In this document: positions 1 through 8,132 of the stretch, one piece after another
Layout of the letters: every line of letters starts with the position of its first letter
Numbering within the stretch: position 1 is the first letter of the stretch
Assembly: GCA_965262505.1 (NCBI GenBank)
Contig: CBDHFM010000030.1
Location: 3,162,001 to 3,226,000 of the forward strand
DNA: 64,000 nt
Direction: 5' to 3'
DNA from: JACPPO01 sp965262505
Lineage (GTDB): Bacteria > Acidobacteriota > Vicinamibacteria > Vicinamibacterales > UBA2999
Notes under the pieces: model-generated
Databases searched by the model: none
Told to the model about the DNA's origin: nothing
The model's input: the letters and a program-made list of their open reading frames with translations, nothing else
Position numbers and translations under genes: made by a program

Positions 1-570
1 CTGGAGCACGTCATGACCCTGCGGCACTTCGACTACATGGCGAAGATCATCCTCGTGACCGGGTCGATGGTCGGCTTCGCCTATGCCACGGAGTTCTTCA
101 CAGCCTGGTACAGCGGGAACCCCTACGAGATGTTCACGTTCCTGAATAGGGCGGGCGGACCGTACGCCTGGGCCTACTGGATCATGGTCAGCTGCAACGT
201 GATCAGCCCTCAGATCTTCTGGTTCAAGAAGGCGCGCACGAGCATCCCGGTCCTGTTCGTGCTGTCGATCGTCATCAACATCGGCATGTGGTTCGAGCGG
301 TTCGTGATCATCGTGACGTCCCTGCACCGTGACTTCCTCCCCTCGGCGTGGGGCTACTTCTCGCCCACGTTCTGGGACATCGCGTGCCTGCTCGGGAGCT
401 TCGGGCTCTTCTTCACCATGTTCTGCCTGTTCGTGCGCTTTCTTCCGATGGTGGCAACCGCCGAGGTCAAGACCGTCCTGCCGCAGGCCGATCCGCATTG
501 GCGGCCCGGCCCCGAACGCGAGATCAAAGACTATGGGGCGCTCGAGCCCGCTCCCGAGGGAGCCTCCTGA
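1..570 (+). CDS. actC: Alternative complex III subunit ActC (NrfD/PsrC-like), 3' part
   Basis: The frame is open from base 1, so this is the C-terminal 189 residues of a longer protein starting upstream. Four hydrophobic segments are visible (around residues 17-40, 54-72, 84-104 and 122-148), followed by a short charged cytoplasmic tail. In alternative complex III (ACIII, quinol:cytochrome c/oxidoreductase), ActC is a polytopic NrfD-type subunit in the inner membrane that helps form the quinol-binding side. The identification rests on the family-like WFERFVII and FFTMFCLFVRFLP stretches and on the immediate neighbours actD and actF. The stop codon overlaps the actD start by one base (TGATG), so the genes are translationally coupled. 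Whether actA and actB precede it cannot be seen. Confidence 0.85.
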   Translation: MEHVMTLRHFDYMAKIILVTGSMVGFAYATEFFTAWYSGNPYEMFTFLNRAGGPYAWAYWIMVSCNVISPQIFWFKKARTSIPVLFVLSIVINIGMWFERFVIIVTSLHRDFLPSAWGYFSPTFWDIACLLGSFGLFFTMFCLFVRFLPMVATAEVKTVLPQADPHWRPGPEREIKDYGALEPAPEGAS

Positions 571-1127
571 TGCCGCTCTTCGGCCCCCAGGTCCCGAAGG
601 GGCCCCACTACGGAATCCTTGCCGAATTCGCGACGCCGGCAGACCTCTATCACGCGTGCGAGCGGGTACGTGACGCGGGCTTCACGCGGTGGGACGCCCA
701 CACTCCGTTCCCCGTCCATGGCCTCGACGGAGCGATGGGGCTCCGGCGCTCCAAGCTTCCCTGGATCATTCTCGGCATGGGACTGATGGGGCTCGCGCTC
801 GGGTTCGGCCTGCAGTGGTGGGTTCACTCCGCCGCCTACCCCCTCGTGATCAGCGGCAAACCGTACCTCGCCTGGCCGGCCTACATTCCGATCACGTTCG
901 AGGTGGGAGTCCTCTTCGCCGCGCTCGGCGCCGTCTTCGGCATGCTCGGTCTGAACCGGCTCCCCATGCACAACCATCCGCTCTTCCAATCCAAGGTCTT
1001 CGAGCGCGTGACCGACGACGCCTTCTTCATCTCGATCGAATCGTGGGATCCCCGGTTCGATCCGTCGGCCACCGGGACGCTGCTGGAGTCCCTGGGCGCA
1101 CGAAGCGTCGAGCTCCTGGAGTCCTGA
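570..1127 (+). CDS. actD: Alternative complex III subunit ActD (DUF3341)
   Basis: 185 residues, matching the usual length of ActD. The N-terminal part (about residues 14-50, YGILAEFATPADLYHACERV) is the soluble DUF3341-type domain; two membrane helices follow (about 60-84 and 99-127), then a short cytoplasmic tail with a family-typical FFISIESWDPRFD stretch. ActD is an accessory membrane subunit of ACIII with no cofactor. The start is the ATG overlapping the actC stop by one base. The stop is directly followed by the GTG of actF. No actE lies between actD and actF, unlike the classical A-B-C-D-E-F order; an actE-like gene is found instead at 20541-21149 on the other strand. Confidence 0.9.
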   Translation: MPLFGPQVPKGPHYGILAEFATPADLYHACERVRDAGFTRWDAHTPFPVHGLDGAMGLRRSKLPWIILGMGLMGLALGFGLQWWVHSAAYPLVISGKPYLAWPAYIPITFEVGVLFAALGAVFGMLGLNRLPMHNHPLFQSKVFERVTDDAFFISIESWDPRFDPSATGTLLESLGARSVELLES

Positions 1128-2342
1128 GTGACCGCCGTACGCGATCGCGTGGCACTCCGGCCCGAGCAGGTCACGATCCCGCCGGGGCACCCGTGGAATC
1201 GCCTTCCGATCGTCGGCGCCGTGTGCGCCCTGCTGGGCGCGGCGGTCTGCGCGATTCTGGGAGCGGCAGATCCGAAGCAATTCTTCTTCTCGTGGCTCGT
1301 GTCGTTCCTGTTCTTTCTGAGCCTGGCCCTCGGCGCGCTCTTCTTCGTGCTGATCCAGTACGCGGCCCAGGGAGGGTGGGGGATCGTGCTGCGACGGATC
1401 GGAGAAACGATCTTCGTAATGCTTCCCGTGATGGCCGCGCTCTTCCTGCCGGTGCTCCTCGGCCTGCGCGATCTTTACTCGTGGAGCGTCCCCGGGGCAG
1501 CCGAGGCCGATGCGCTGCTTCGCTGGAAGGCGCCATACCTCAACGTGCCGTTCTTCCTGATCCGGGCGGCGCTCTACTTCGGAATCTGGTCCTTCATCGC
1601 CGTCCTCTACTACCGCGGCTCGCGCGGTCAGGACGTGACGGGGGATCCCAAGGTGTCGGCCCGCTTGCGCCGCCTCGCCGGGCCCTCCATCATCATCCTC
1701 GCGCTGACCCAGACCTTCGCCTCGATCGACTGGATCATGTCGCTCACGCCGCACTGGTACTCGACCATCTTCGGCGTGTATTTCTTCGCGGGTTCCTTCG
1801 TGGGGTTCATCGCGCTTCTCTCGGTCGTCGTGGTGGCGATGCGCCGGGTGGGGCTGCTGGACACGGTCATCAGCGCCGAGCACCTGCAGGATATCGGAAA
1901 GTTCCTCTTCGCGTTCACGGCGTTCTGGGCCTATATCGGCTTCTCCCAGTTCTTCCTCATGTGGTACGCGAACCTCCCGGAGGAGACGATCTGGTACCAG
2001 GCGCGGATCGAGGGATCCTGGATGATGGTCTCGGTCTTCCTCATGGCGGGACACTTCGGGGTTCCGTTCTTCTACCTGATGGGGCGCGCCGTCAAGCGGA
2101 GGGGATCGACCCTGGCCATCGGGGGAGCGTGGCTCCTCGCCATGCACTTCCTGGATCTCTACTGGATGGTCATGCCGACGCTCCATCCCGAGGGGCTCCG
2201 TCCGTCGGTTCTGGACGTCGCCGCGCTCGTGACCGTCGGCGGGTGCTTCGTGGCGGCGGCGAGCTGGCTGATGCGACGGCAGGCGCTTGTACCGCTACGC
2301 GACCCGAGGCTCGCCGAATCGCTCGCGTTGGAGAACGCCTGA
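1128..2342 (+). CDS. actF: Alternative complex III subunit ActF (NrfD-like quinone-side membrane subunit)
   Basis: 404 residues, GTG start abutting the actD stop. The protein is highly hydrophobic with about ten predicted membrane helices and family-like motifs such as TFASIDWIMSLTPHWYST, LMWYANLPEETIWY and the C-terminal HFLDLYWMVMP. In known ACIII, ActF pairs with ActC and together they span the membrane and host the quinol site. It is the last gene of this set; the next 150 bp hold a REP-like palindrome and then an insertion sequence, so the original link to the cytochrome oxidase operon downstream has probably been interrupted. Confidence 0.9.
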   Translation: MTAVRDRVALRPEQVTIPPGHPWNRLPIVGAVCALLGAAVCAILGAADPKQFFFSWLVSFLFFLSLALGALFFVLIQYAAQGGWGIVLRRIGETIFVMLPVMAALFLPVLLGLRDLYSWSVPGAAEADALLRWKAPYLNVPFFLIRAALYFGIWSFIAVLYYRGSRGQDVTGDPKVSARLRRLAGPSIIILALTQTFASIDWIMSLTPHWYSTIFGVYFFAGSFVGFIALLSVVVVAMRRVGLLDTVISAEHLQDIGKFLFAFTAFWAYIGFSQFFLMWYANLPEETIWYQARIEGSWMMVSVFLMAGHFGVPFFYLMGRAVKRRGSTLAIGGAWLLAMHFLDLYWMVMPTLHPEGLRPSVLDVAALVTVGGCFVAAASWLMRRQALVPLRDPRLAESLALENA

Positions 2343-2380
2343 GGTCGGACAGGAGTCCCGCGTCGAGAGCGCGGGCGGTC

Positions 2381-2440
2381 AGCCTTCGCCAAGGCTACGG
2401 CGAGACCTCGCCGCAGCTCGAAGAGCGGAGGCGGGCCCGA
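2381..2440. repeat. REP-like palindromic element, copy A
   Basis: Contains CCTTCGCCAAGGCTACGGCG followed by GCAGCTCGAAGAGCGGAGGCGGG, an imperfect palindrome related to the elements at 7743-7790 and 11131-11182. It lies in the 155-bp non-coding gap between actF and the insertion sequence. Function unknown; such elements are usually dispersed, non-autonomous repeats. Confidence 0.55.
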
Positions 2441-2497
2441 CTGACGCGCGAGGCTTGCCCTGATGGCGGAGTCCGGTGTAGAGGTCGTGGCAGTCCT

Positions 2498-3879
2498 TTC
2501 CAATCCAGAAATGAGCCTGAAGCGGATCGATGAGCCGGACATGTCAGGCAGCCGGGTCAATAGACCGGAATAGCCGTGCGCGTGCCTCGTGCAGGGCGCG
2601 CGCGGCATCATTGTCGCTCAGGGCGAAGGCGACGGCGTCGAGCTGTTGGAAGGTGGTCCCCGGGGTGAGGTAGACGGCGGTCTCGGGGAGCGACTTGAGC
2701 TTCTCATAGGGCGTCATGATGTCGGCGTCGCGGTAGCGCTTGCGGCGGCGGCCCTTGGCGTCGACGGTCTCGGAGGGGAAGAAGCAGGGCCGGTGGAAGT
2801 TGAGATAGGGCGAGAGGACGTTCTGGGTGAAGTCGTTGACGCGTTGGGCGTGGCGGCTGGGGATGTGGCCGTAGCCGAGGTGCTTGCGGACGACCGAGCC
2901 GTTCTTGCTCTCGACGAGGGCGTTGTCGTTGGTGTGTCGGGCTCGGGACTTGGTGAACTCGTCGATGTGGAGGGCTTCGAGCAGCGCGGCGACGGTGCGG
3001 TTGACGTATTCCGAGCCGTTGTCGGAGTGAAAGCCGTGGAGGGTGAAGGGGAAGGCTCGGAGCAGGGCGCTGAGGACCGGCGCCAGGCACGCGGCATGGA
3101 GGTGCTCGACCGAGCCGATGAACTGGAACTGGGTGACCTCGTCCACCAAGTTCACGTGGTACAGGCCTTTCAGGTCATCCAGATCGGCTTGGTGGACGGA
3201 ATCGACCCGGACATAGCCGGGGCGCCCGAACGGCGTCGGCCGACGGCGCTCGCCAATGGCGACCTGGACTGGGCGCGTCCGGGTGGAGGTGGTTCCGCGG
3301 CGCCGTTGATACGTGGTCGAGTGCCGCAGGTTGTAGAGGTGGCCGTTGGAGATGCCGGCCAGGCGTTCGAACCGGCGGTCGCCAAAGCGATGGTAGGCGC
3401 GCGCACAGAGCTTGCGCGTGGCCGGCCCGGACAAGGTGCCGTGGAGCCGGTCGAGCTCGGCGAGAAGCCCGATGTCGATGCTCGTGTAGCGGCGGGGGAA
3501 CGGCCGTCGGGGCGCCCCGCGGCGGTCGGCGATGCTCCCGGTGACCCGATGCTGGGCCAACAACCGGGTGAGTTGGGCGCGCGACAGCCCGGTCACCTTG
3601 GCCAGAAAACATCGGAGCAGACCCTTCTCAGCCTTCCCTTGGTGGACATAGTCGAACCGGCCCAGGGTCTGCTCGATGAACCCATAGGCCGCAGCTCGAG
3701 TCGCCACGACCAGGTCGACCTCCTGGTTGCCCTCAAGGAACTCCCGAACGTGCTGCAAGGTCCGTAGCCGGTCGGTGTGGAGCGTCACGATCATCCTCCG
3801 ATGATCCACGACCCAGCTCCCCTTCAGGCTCATGTGTCGTTGGAAACAATCCCCCCTTCAGGCTCATGTCTCATTGGAA
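2498..3879 (-). mobile_element. IS481/rve-type insertion sequence, about 1.38 kb
   Basis: One transposase gene on the - strand is bounded by imperfect inverted repeats. The left end (2498-2522) and the reverse complement of the right end (3856-3879) both read TTCCAAT, five or six variable bases, then ATGAGCCTGAAG. A second copy of the right-end motif lies in tandem just inside (3823-3848), and the transposase start codon is inside it. No clear target duplication is visible. The element separates actF from the cytochrome oxidase operon. Family naming is from transposase motifs and remains approximate. Confidence 0.75.
2544..3833 (-). CDS. DDE integrase-type (rve) transposase
   Basis: 429 residues. 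An N-terminal helix-turn-helix region (about 75-150) precedes an RNase H-fold rve domain. The catalytic triad is readable: Asp in YVRVDSVHQAD, Asp in FHSDNGSEYVN, and Glu in NDNALVESKNGSVVRKHLG. This pattern is typical of IS481/IS3-superfamily transposases, which cut and join DNA through a two-metal DDE site. The frame is complete with no internal stop, so the element may be active. The ATG lies within the inner copy of the end repeat. Confidence 0.85.
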   Translation of the reverse strand: MSLKGSWVVDHRRMIVTLHTDRLRTLQHVREFLEGNQEVDLVVATRAAAYGFIEQTLGRFDYVHQGKAEKGLLRCFLAKVTGLSRAQLTRLLAQHRVTGSIADRRGAPRRPFPRRYTSIDIGLLAELDRLHGTLSGPATRKLCARAYHRFGDRRFERLAGISNGHLYNLRHSTTYQRRRGTTSTRTRPVQVAIGERRRPTPFGRPGYVRVDSVHQADLDDLKGLYHVNLVDEVTQFQFIGSVEHLHAACLAPVLSALLRAFPFTLHGFHSDNGSEYVNRTVAALLEALHIDEFTKSRARHTNDNALVESKNGSVVRKHLGYGHIPSRHAQRVNDFTQNVLSPYLNFHRPCFFPSETVDAKGRRRKRYRDADIMTPYEKLKSLPETAVYLTPGTTFQQLDAVAFALSDNDAARALHEARARLFRSIDPAA

Positions 3880-3890
3880 GAGACTGTGGC

Positions 3891-3919
3891 TTGATCCTTT
3901 TTTCACAGCATGGTACAAG
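3891..3919 (+). promoter_or_regulatory. Candidate sigma70 promoter of the cupredoxin-cox operon
   Basis: TTGATC at 3891-3896, 17-base spacer, TACAAG at 3914-3919. It starts 12 bases outside the right end of the insertion sequence, in an AT-richer patch, and about 115 bases upstream of the lipoprotein start. It may have taken over transcription of cox genes cut off from the act genes by the insertion. Confidence 0.45.
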
Positions 3920-4034
3920 TACAAGGTTAAGCTAACGGAAGAGAGCCGCATCGGCGATGACGACGGAGAGGAAGTTTGCAGCTCATCTGGCGCGGCGGGC
4001 TCGGCTGCTATCATTCGACGCTTGGAGGTTCCTC

Positions 4035-4823
4035 ATGAAACGCGCGCTCGTTCTTGGACTTGGACTGCTGGTGCTTGGGTACGCGGCTGGATGCGGCGGA
4101 TCCGGGCCGGCCGATACTGCCCAGCCGGCCGATACTGCCCAGCCGACGCCAGCCGGTCCCGTGCTTGAGCTCGGCGCCTCGTCCATCACCGGAACCGTCA
4201 CCTTCGACGGGGACGCCCCCACTCTCCCGGCGCTTTCCATGGAGGCCGAACCCGAGTGCGCCGCGAAACATACGGGACCCGTGCCGGCCGAGATGCTGGT
4301 CCTCGGCGACGGCAACACCATGGGGAACATCATCGTCTGGGTCTCGGACGGGCTTCCGGCCGGGAACTGGGCTGCTCCGACGACTCCGGTGGTTCTCGAT
4401 CAGGTAGGCTGCCTCTACGTGCCGCACGCGATGGGGATCATGGTCGGTCAGCCCTACAGGATCCTCAACTCCGACGGCTTCCTCCACAATATCCACACGC
4501 TTCCCGAGATCAACACGACATTCAACCGGGCGATGCCGGCGACGCTCACGGAGACGACCACGACGTTCGGCCAGCCCGAGGCAATCTTCCAGATCAAGTG
4601 CGACGTCCACCCATGGATGCTTGCCTACATCGGCGTTTTCGACCATCCCTTCTTCTCGGTGACGAGCTCGGACGGGACGTTCACGATCTCGGGCCTCCCC
4701 CCGGGGACCTACGAGATCACCGCCTGGCAAGAGAGGCTGGGAACGCAGACGGCCTCGATCACGGTTGGGGACAGCGATACGACGAGCCAGGACTTCACGT
4801 TCGCCGTACCCGCCGCGAGCTAG
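4035..4823 (+). CDS. Cupredoxin-like lipoprotein with carboxypeptidase-regulatory-like domain
   Basis: 262 residues from the ATG at 4035, chosen because GGAGG lies six bases upstream and the protein then begins with a lipoprotein signal peptide ending in a lipobox (YAAGC, Cys about 17). A short Thr/Pro/Ala linker with a tandem PADTAQ repeat follows. The middle resembles the plastocyanin-like fold: HNIHT and later KCDVHPWM supply His and Cys-x2-His-x2-Met, the pattern of type 1 copper ligands. The C terminus (GTFTISGLPPGTYEITAW) is a small beta-sandwich like those in carboxypeptidase regulatory domains. Its place just before coxA suggests a membrane-anchored copper electron carrier or donor to the oxidase; that role is inferred. 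Confidence 0.75.
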   Translation: MKRALVLGLGLLVLGYAAGCGGSGPADTAQPADTAQPTPAGPVLELGASSITGTVTFDGDAPTLPALSMEAEPECAAKHTGPVPAEMLVLGDGNTMGNIIVWVSDGLPAGNWAAPTTPVVLDQVGCLYVPHAMGIMVGQPYRILNSDGFLHNIHTLPEINTTFNRAMPATLTETTTTFGQPEAIFQIKCDVHPWMLAYIGVFDHPFFSVTSSDGTFTISGLPPGTYEITAWQERLGTQTASITVGDSDTTSQDFTFAVPAAS

Positions 4824-4842
4824 CGATCGAAAAAATGGCCCC

Positions 4843-6603
4843 ATGAGTGAGCAGCCCGTCGTCGTCGCACCCAAGCCGCCCGTTGCGCATGAAGCCCATC
4901 ACGAGGAGCTCGGCTTCTGGCGCAAGTACGTCTTCTCCACCGACCACAAGGTCATTGGCATCCAGTACGCCATCACCGGCCTCCTGTTTCTGCTCTTCGG
5001 CTTTTCGCTGATGATGCTCATGCGCTGGCAGCTCGCCTACCCGGAGACCGCGCTGCCGCTGCTCAGCTTCTTCGGCGAGGCGAGCATGCCGGGCGGGATC
5101 ATGCTCCCCGAGTTCTACAACTCGCTCGGGGCGATGCACGGCACCATCATGGTCTTCCTCGGGGTGGTGCCCCTCGCCGTCGGAGGATTCGGGAACTTCG
5201 TGCTCCCGCTCCAGATTGGAGCCCCGGACATGGCGTTCCCGAAGATAAACATGGTGAGCTACTGGTGCTTGTTCCTCGGCGGCGTCACGATGCTGGCCAG
5301 CTTTTTCGTCCCCGGGGGAGCCGCGCAGTCCGGATGGACCTCCTACGTGCCCCTCGCCAACATCGCGACCACGGGCCAGACATGGTGGCTCATCGGGATG
5401 ATCTTCTTGATCACCTCGTCGCTGCTCGGAGCGATCAACTTCATCACGACCACGATCCAGATCCGCGCCAAGGGGCTCACCTTCATGCGGTTCCCCTTCT
5501 TCGTGTGGACCCAGTTCGTCACGGCCTTCCTCCTGCTCCTGGCCTTCCCGCCGCTCGAGTCCGCCGCGGTCATGCAGCTAATGGATCGTGTGGTCGGCAC
5601 GAGCTTCTTCCTCCCGAGCGGCCTCGTCGTGAGCGGCCAGGTCCTCGACGTGGCGGGCGGCGGCAACCCGCTCCTCTGGCAGCACCTGTTCTGGTTCCTG
5701 GCGCACCCGGAAGTCTACGTCCTGATCCTTCCCGCCATGGGCATCGTGGCCGAGGTCATCGCGAACAACACGCGCAAGCCGCTGTGGGGCTATCGTTCGA
5801 TGGTCTACTCGCTCATGTTCCTCGGCTTCATGTCGTTCATCGTCTGGGCGCACCACATGTTCATGACCGGTATGGGGACGGCGATGGCGGCGTTCTTCCA
5901 GACGACCACGATGATCATTTCGGTCCCGTCGGTCGTGATCCTCACGGCCATGATCATCTCGCTCTGGGGCGGATCGATACGCTTCAACACGCCCATGCTC
6001 TTTGCGGTCGGCTTTCTCCCGATGTTCGGCATCGGCGGGCTCACGGGGCTTCCGCTCGCCTTTAACGTCCCGGACATCCCGCTGCACGACACGTACTACG
6101 TCATCGCCCACTTCCACTACGTCGTCGCTCCCGGGACGATCCTCGCCCTCTTCGCGGGGATCTATTACTGGTTTCCGAAGGCAACCGGGCGAAAGATGAA
6201 CGAGACGCTCGGCAAGATCCACTTTTGGGGCTCGTTCGTCTCCATGAACGTAGTCTTCATGCCGATGTTCATCGTGGGGCTGGCTGGCGTCTCGCGGCGC
6301 CTGTTCGACGGCGGGGCGACCTACACCTTTGCGGAGCCGGTCCTCTACTGGAACGTCGTCTCCTCCTGGGGCGCGTGGATCCTCGGGCTCTTCCAGATTC
6401 CCTTCATCTTCAATTTCTTCTGGAGCATCCGGAAGGGGGAGAAGACCGAGGAGAACCCGTGGCATGCCACGACGATCGAGTGGGCGGCTCCGTCGCCTCC
6501 CCCGCACGGCAATTTCATCGTGGCGCCGGAAGCGCATCGCGGGCCCTACGAGTACAGCGTTCCCGGCGCGGCCAAGGACTTCGTGCCTCAGCACGAGGCC
6601 TGA
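4843..6603 (+). CDS. ctaD: Cytochrome c oxidase subunit I
   Basis: 586 residues, twelve-helix heme-copper oxidase catalytic subunit that reduces O2 to water and pumps protons. Visible landmarks are the heme a ligand region GAMHGTIMVF, the CuB/Tyr-His motif WFLAHPEVYVLILP, the CuB histidine pair VWAHHMF, and HDTYYVIAHFHYVV for the heme a3 and heme a ligands. The HPEVY motif and the K- and D-channel-like surroundings indicate an A-type enzyme. ATG 4843 was preferred to in-frame starts further upstream because the latter overlap the previous gene and the family begins near FWRKYVFSTDHK. It lies 19 bp after the cupredoxin gene and 6 bp before subunit III. Confidence 0.96.
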   Translation: MSEQPVVVAPKPPVAHEAHHEELGFWRKYVFSTDHKVIGIQYAITGLLFLLFGFSLMMLMRWQLAYPETALPLLSFFGEASMPGGIMLPEFYNSLGAMHGTIMVFLGVVPLAVGGFGNFVLPLQIGAPDMAFPKINMVSYWCLFLGGVTMLASFFVPGGAAQSGWTSYVPLANIATTGQTWWLIGMIFLITSSLLGAINFITTTIQIRAKGLTFMRFPFFVWTQFVTAFLLLLAFPPLESAAVMQLMDRVVGTSFFLPSGLVVSGQVLDVAGGGNPLLWQHLFWFLAHPEVYVLILPAMGIVAEVIANNTRKPLWGYRSMVYSLMFLGFMSFIVWAHHMFMTGMGTAMAAFFQTTTMIISVPSVVILTAMIISLWGGSIRFNTPMLFAVGFLPMFGIGGLTGLPLAFNVPDIPLHDTYYVIAHFHYVVAPGTILALFAGIYYWFPKATGRKMNETLGKIHFWGSFVSMNVVFMPMFIVGLAGVSRRLFDGGATYTFAEPVLYWNVVSSWGAWILGLFQIPFIFNFFWSIRKGEKTEENPWHATTIEWAAPSPPPHGNFIVAPEAHRGPYEYSVPGAAKDFVPQHEA

Positions 6604-6609
6604 TTCGAG

Positions 6610-7200
6610 ATGGACATTCCCTACACCGTCGAGATCCGCCGCGACACCGGGCTGACCAACGGCAAGATCGGCATCTGGCTTTTCCTGGCCTCGGAGGTCA
6701 TGCTGTTCGGGGCGCTCTTCGCGAGCTACATCCTGATCCGGACGGGGGCGCCGAGCTGGCCGCGGGGAGACACGCTTCTAGACGTCCCGCTCGCCACGTT
6801 CAACACGATCGTCCTGATTACATCCTCCGTCACGATGGTCATGGCCTGGGCGTCGCTGATGCGCCGCCGTTTCGGGACCTATCGGATCTACATGGGGGCG
6901 ACGATCCTGCTCGGGTTCGTCTTCCTCGTGGTCAAGTATTTCGAATACAGCCACCATCTCGACTTGGGGGAATTTCCCAGCACCAACAACTTCCTCGCCG
7001 TCTACTACACCCTGACCGGCCTGCACATGCTCCACGTGTTCGGCGGGATGGTGGTAAACGCCTATTTCTGGGGCCCTGGCGCGAAGCTCTGGGAGACGAA
7101 CCCGAAGTGGTTCACCAATCGGGTCGAGCACTCGGGCCTCTTCTGGCATTTCGTGGATCTGGTCTGGATCTTCCTCTTCCCGACCCTGTATCTTCTGTAG
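6610..7200 (+). CDS. ctaE: Cytochrome c oxidase subunit III
   Basis: 196 residues with five predicted helices, the short bacterial caa3 form lacking the first two helices of mitochondrial subunit III. Family motifs are WLFLASEVMLFGALFASY near residue 25, STNNFLAVYYTLTGLHMLHV in the middle and VEHSGLFWHFVDLVWIFLFP at the C terminus. The subunit stabilises subunit I and its proton uptake. Starts six bases after the coxA stop and is followed after 7 bases by subunit IV. Confidence 0.95.
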   Translation: MDIPYTVEIRRDTGLTNGKIGIWLFLASEVMLFGALFASYILIRTGAPSWPRGDTLLDVPLATFNTIVLITSSVTMVMAWASLMRRRFGTYRIYMGATILLGFVFLVVKYFEYSHHLDLGEFPSTNNFLAVYYTLTGLHMLHVFGGMVVNAYFWGPGAKLWETNPKWFTNRVEHSGLFWHFVDLVWIFLFPTLYLL

Positions 7201-7207
7201 GACGTCC

Positions 7208-7543
7208 ATGACGAGCGACCACGCAGCGGCATCCATGACGAGCGACCACGCAGTTGACATCGACAAACACGTCAGGGTCTACATCACCGTGTTCGTCGCG
7301 CTCATGGTCCTGACACTCATCACGGTGGCGGTCTCGTACCTTGACCTCTCCATTCCGATGGCCGTGACCGTGGCGTTGCTCATCGCGACCGTCAAGGGAT
7401 CGCTGGTGGCGTGTTACTTCATGCACCTGATCTCCGAGAAGAAGCTGATCTACGCGGTCCTCATCCTGACCGCTGCCTTCTTCGTCGCGCTGCTGGTCCT
7501 TCCCGTCCTCACCGTCAGCGACAGCTTCGGGATAGACGGATGA
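7208..7543 (+). CDS. ctaF: Cytochrome c oxidase subunit IV (prokaryotic caa3 type)
   Basis: 111 residues, three membrane segments, with the family-typical LIATVKGSLVACYFMHL. The first 18 residues consist of two copies of MTSDHA.., encoded by a 27-bp tandem duplication (7205-7226 and 7232-7253) that duplicates the start codon together with its upstream bases, so translation could start at 7208 or 7235. No strong ribosome binding site distinguishes them. The stop overlaps the next start (ATGA). Confidence 0.85.
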   Translation: MTSDHAAASMTSDHAVDIDKHVRVYITVFVALMVLTLITVAVSYLDLSIPMAVTVALLIATVKGSLVACYFMHLISEKKLIYAVLILTAAFFVALLVLPVLTVSDSFGIDG

Positions 7544-7740
7544 ACCTCAGGTCGGTCCACGCGGTGGTGATCCTCTTCTCCGCGGCGCTCGCGGCGCTGT
7601 TCGGTGTCTGGTGCCTGGGCCTGACGGGGCGTGAGGACGGAGTCGCGAGCCCGCTCGCGGCCGTCGCGGCGTTCGCCGTAGCGCTCGGCCTGGTCGCCTA
7701 CGACTCCTGGTTCCTGCGCCAGACGAGAACGCTGCGATGA
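7540..7740 (+). CDS. Small two-helix membrane protein of the cox operon
   Basis: 66 residues starting at the ATG that overlaps the ctaF stop by four bases. Two hydrophobic stretches (about residues 5-26 and 37-56) are separated by a short charged loop. No family recognised. The overlaps on both sides show it is translated with the oxidase genes; a role as a small oxidase subunit or assembly factor is inference only. Confidence 0.6.
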   Translation: MNLRSVHAVVILFSAALAALFGVWCLGLTGREDGVASPLAAVAAFAVALGLVAYDSWFLRQTRTLR

Positions 7741-8132
7741 CCCGCCTTCGCTCTTCGAGCTTCGGCGAGGCAAGAAGCGCCCGCTCGCGAGGGCGCCACG
7801 GGATCCTGCGGGCCTGCCTCGTCGTAGCAGCACAGCTGCGAAGACGGGCCTTCACGACGGCGGCGGCCGTGATGATCGGCGGCGGCACGAGCGCCCTCGC
7901 TGCACAGGCGGCGCGGCTGGAGGGGGATACCTCGATAATGGACGGGGCGATGCTCGGCATCCTGGCGATGCTGGCCATCACGTTTGCGATGCAGGGCGCG
8001 TTCGTGGGCTTCTTTTTCTATCTCCGCAAGCGCGCGAAGCGCATCGCGGACATCGACCTCGACGCTGAGGAACTTCATGCGCAACGGGCGGCGTGGGTGG
8101 GACGACGAGAGGCTGTGCCGAGGAGATCATGA
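7737..8132 (+). CDS. Small membrane protein with REP-derived N terminus
   Basis: 131 residues if started at the ATG overlapping the previous stop (ATGA). Residues 2-17 are encoded by a REP-like palindrome (7743-7790). The likely native part follows: a cleavable-looking hydrophobic stretch ending near ALAAQA, then a single membrane helix (about 70-95, MLGILAMLAITFAMQGAFVGFFF) and a basic cytoplasmic tail. An alternative start is the ATG at 7872. Family not recognised; position between cox subunits IV and II suggests an accessory subunit. The stop overlaps the coxB start. Confidence 0.5.
   Translation: MTRLRSSSFGEARSARSRGRHGILRACLVVAAQLRRRAFTTAAAVMIGGGTSALAAQAARLEGDTSIMDGAMLGILAMLAITFAMQGAFVGFFFYLRKRAKRIADIDLDAEELHAQRAAWVGRREAVPRRS
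7743..7790. repeat. REP-like palindromic element, copy B
   Basis: CGCCTTCGCTCTTCGAGCTTCGGCGAGGCAAGAAG-type palindrome (half-motifs CCTTCGCT and AGCTTCGGCG) related to copies at 2381 and 11131. It lies at the 5' end of a small cox-operon gene without breaking the frame. Confidence 0.5.

Noticed and set aside
531..2186. Long open frame on the - strand (551 codons)
   Set aside because: It is antisense to actD and actF, its translation is Arg/Glu/His-rich without motifs, and the + strand genes are clear; a codon-bias shadow of high GC.
4765..4842. Upstream start for cytochrome oxidase subunit I
   Set aside because: The extra 26 codons overlap the cupredoxin gene and are not family-like; ATG 4843 fits.
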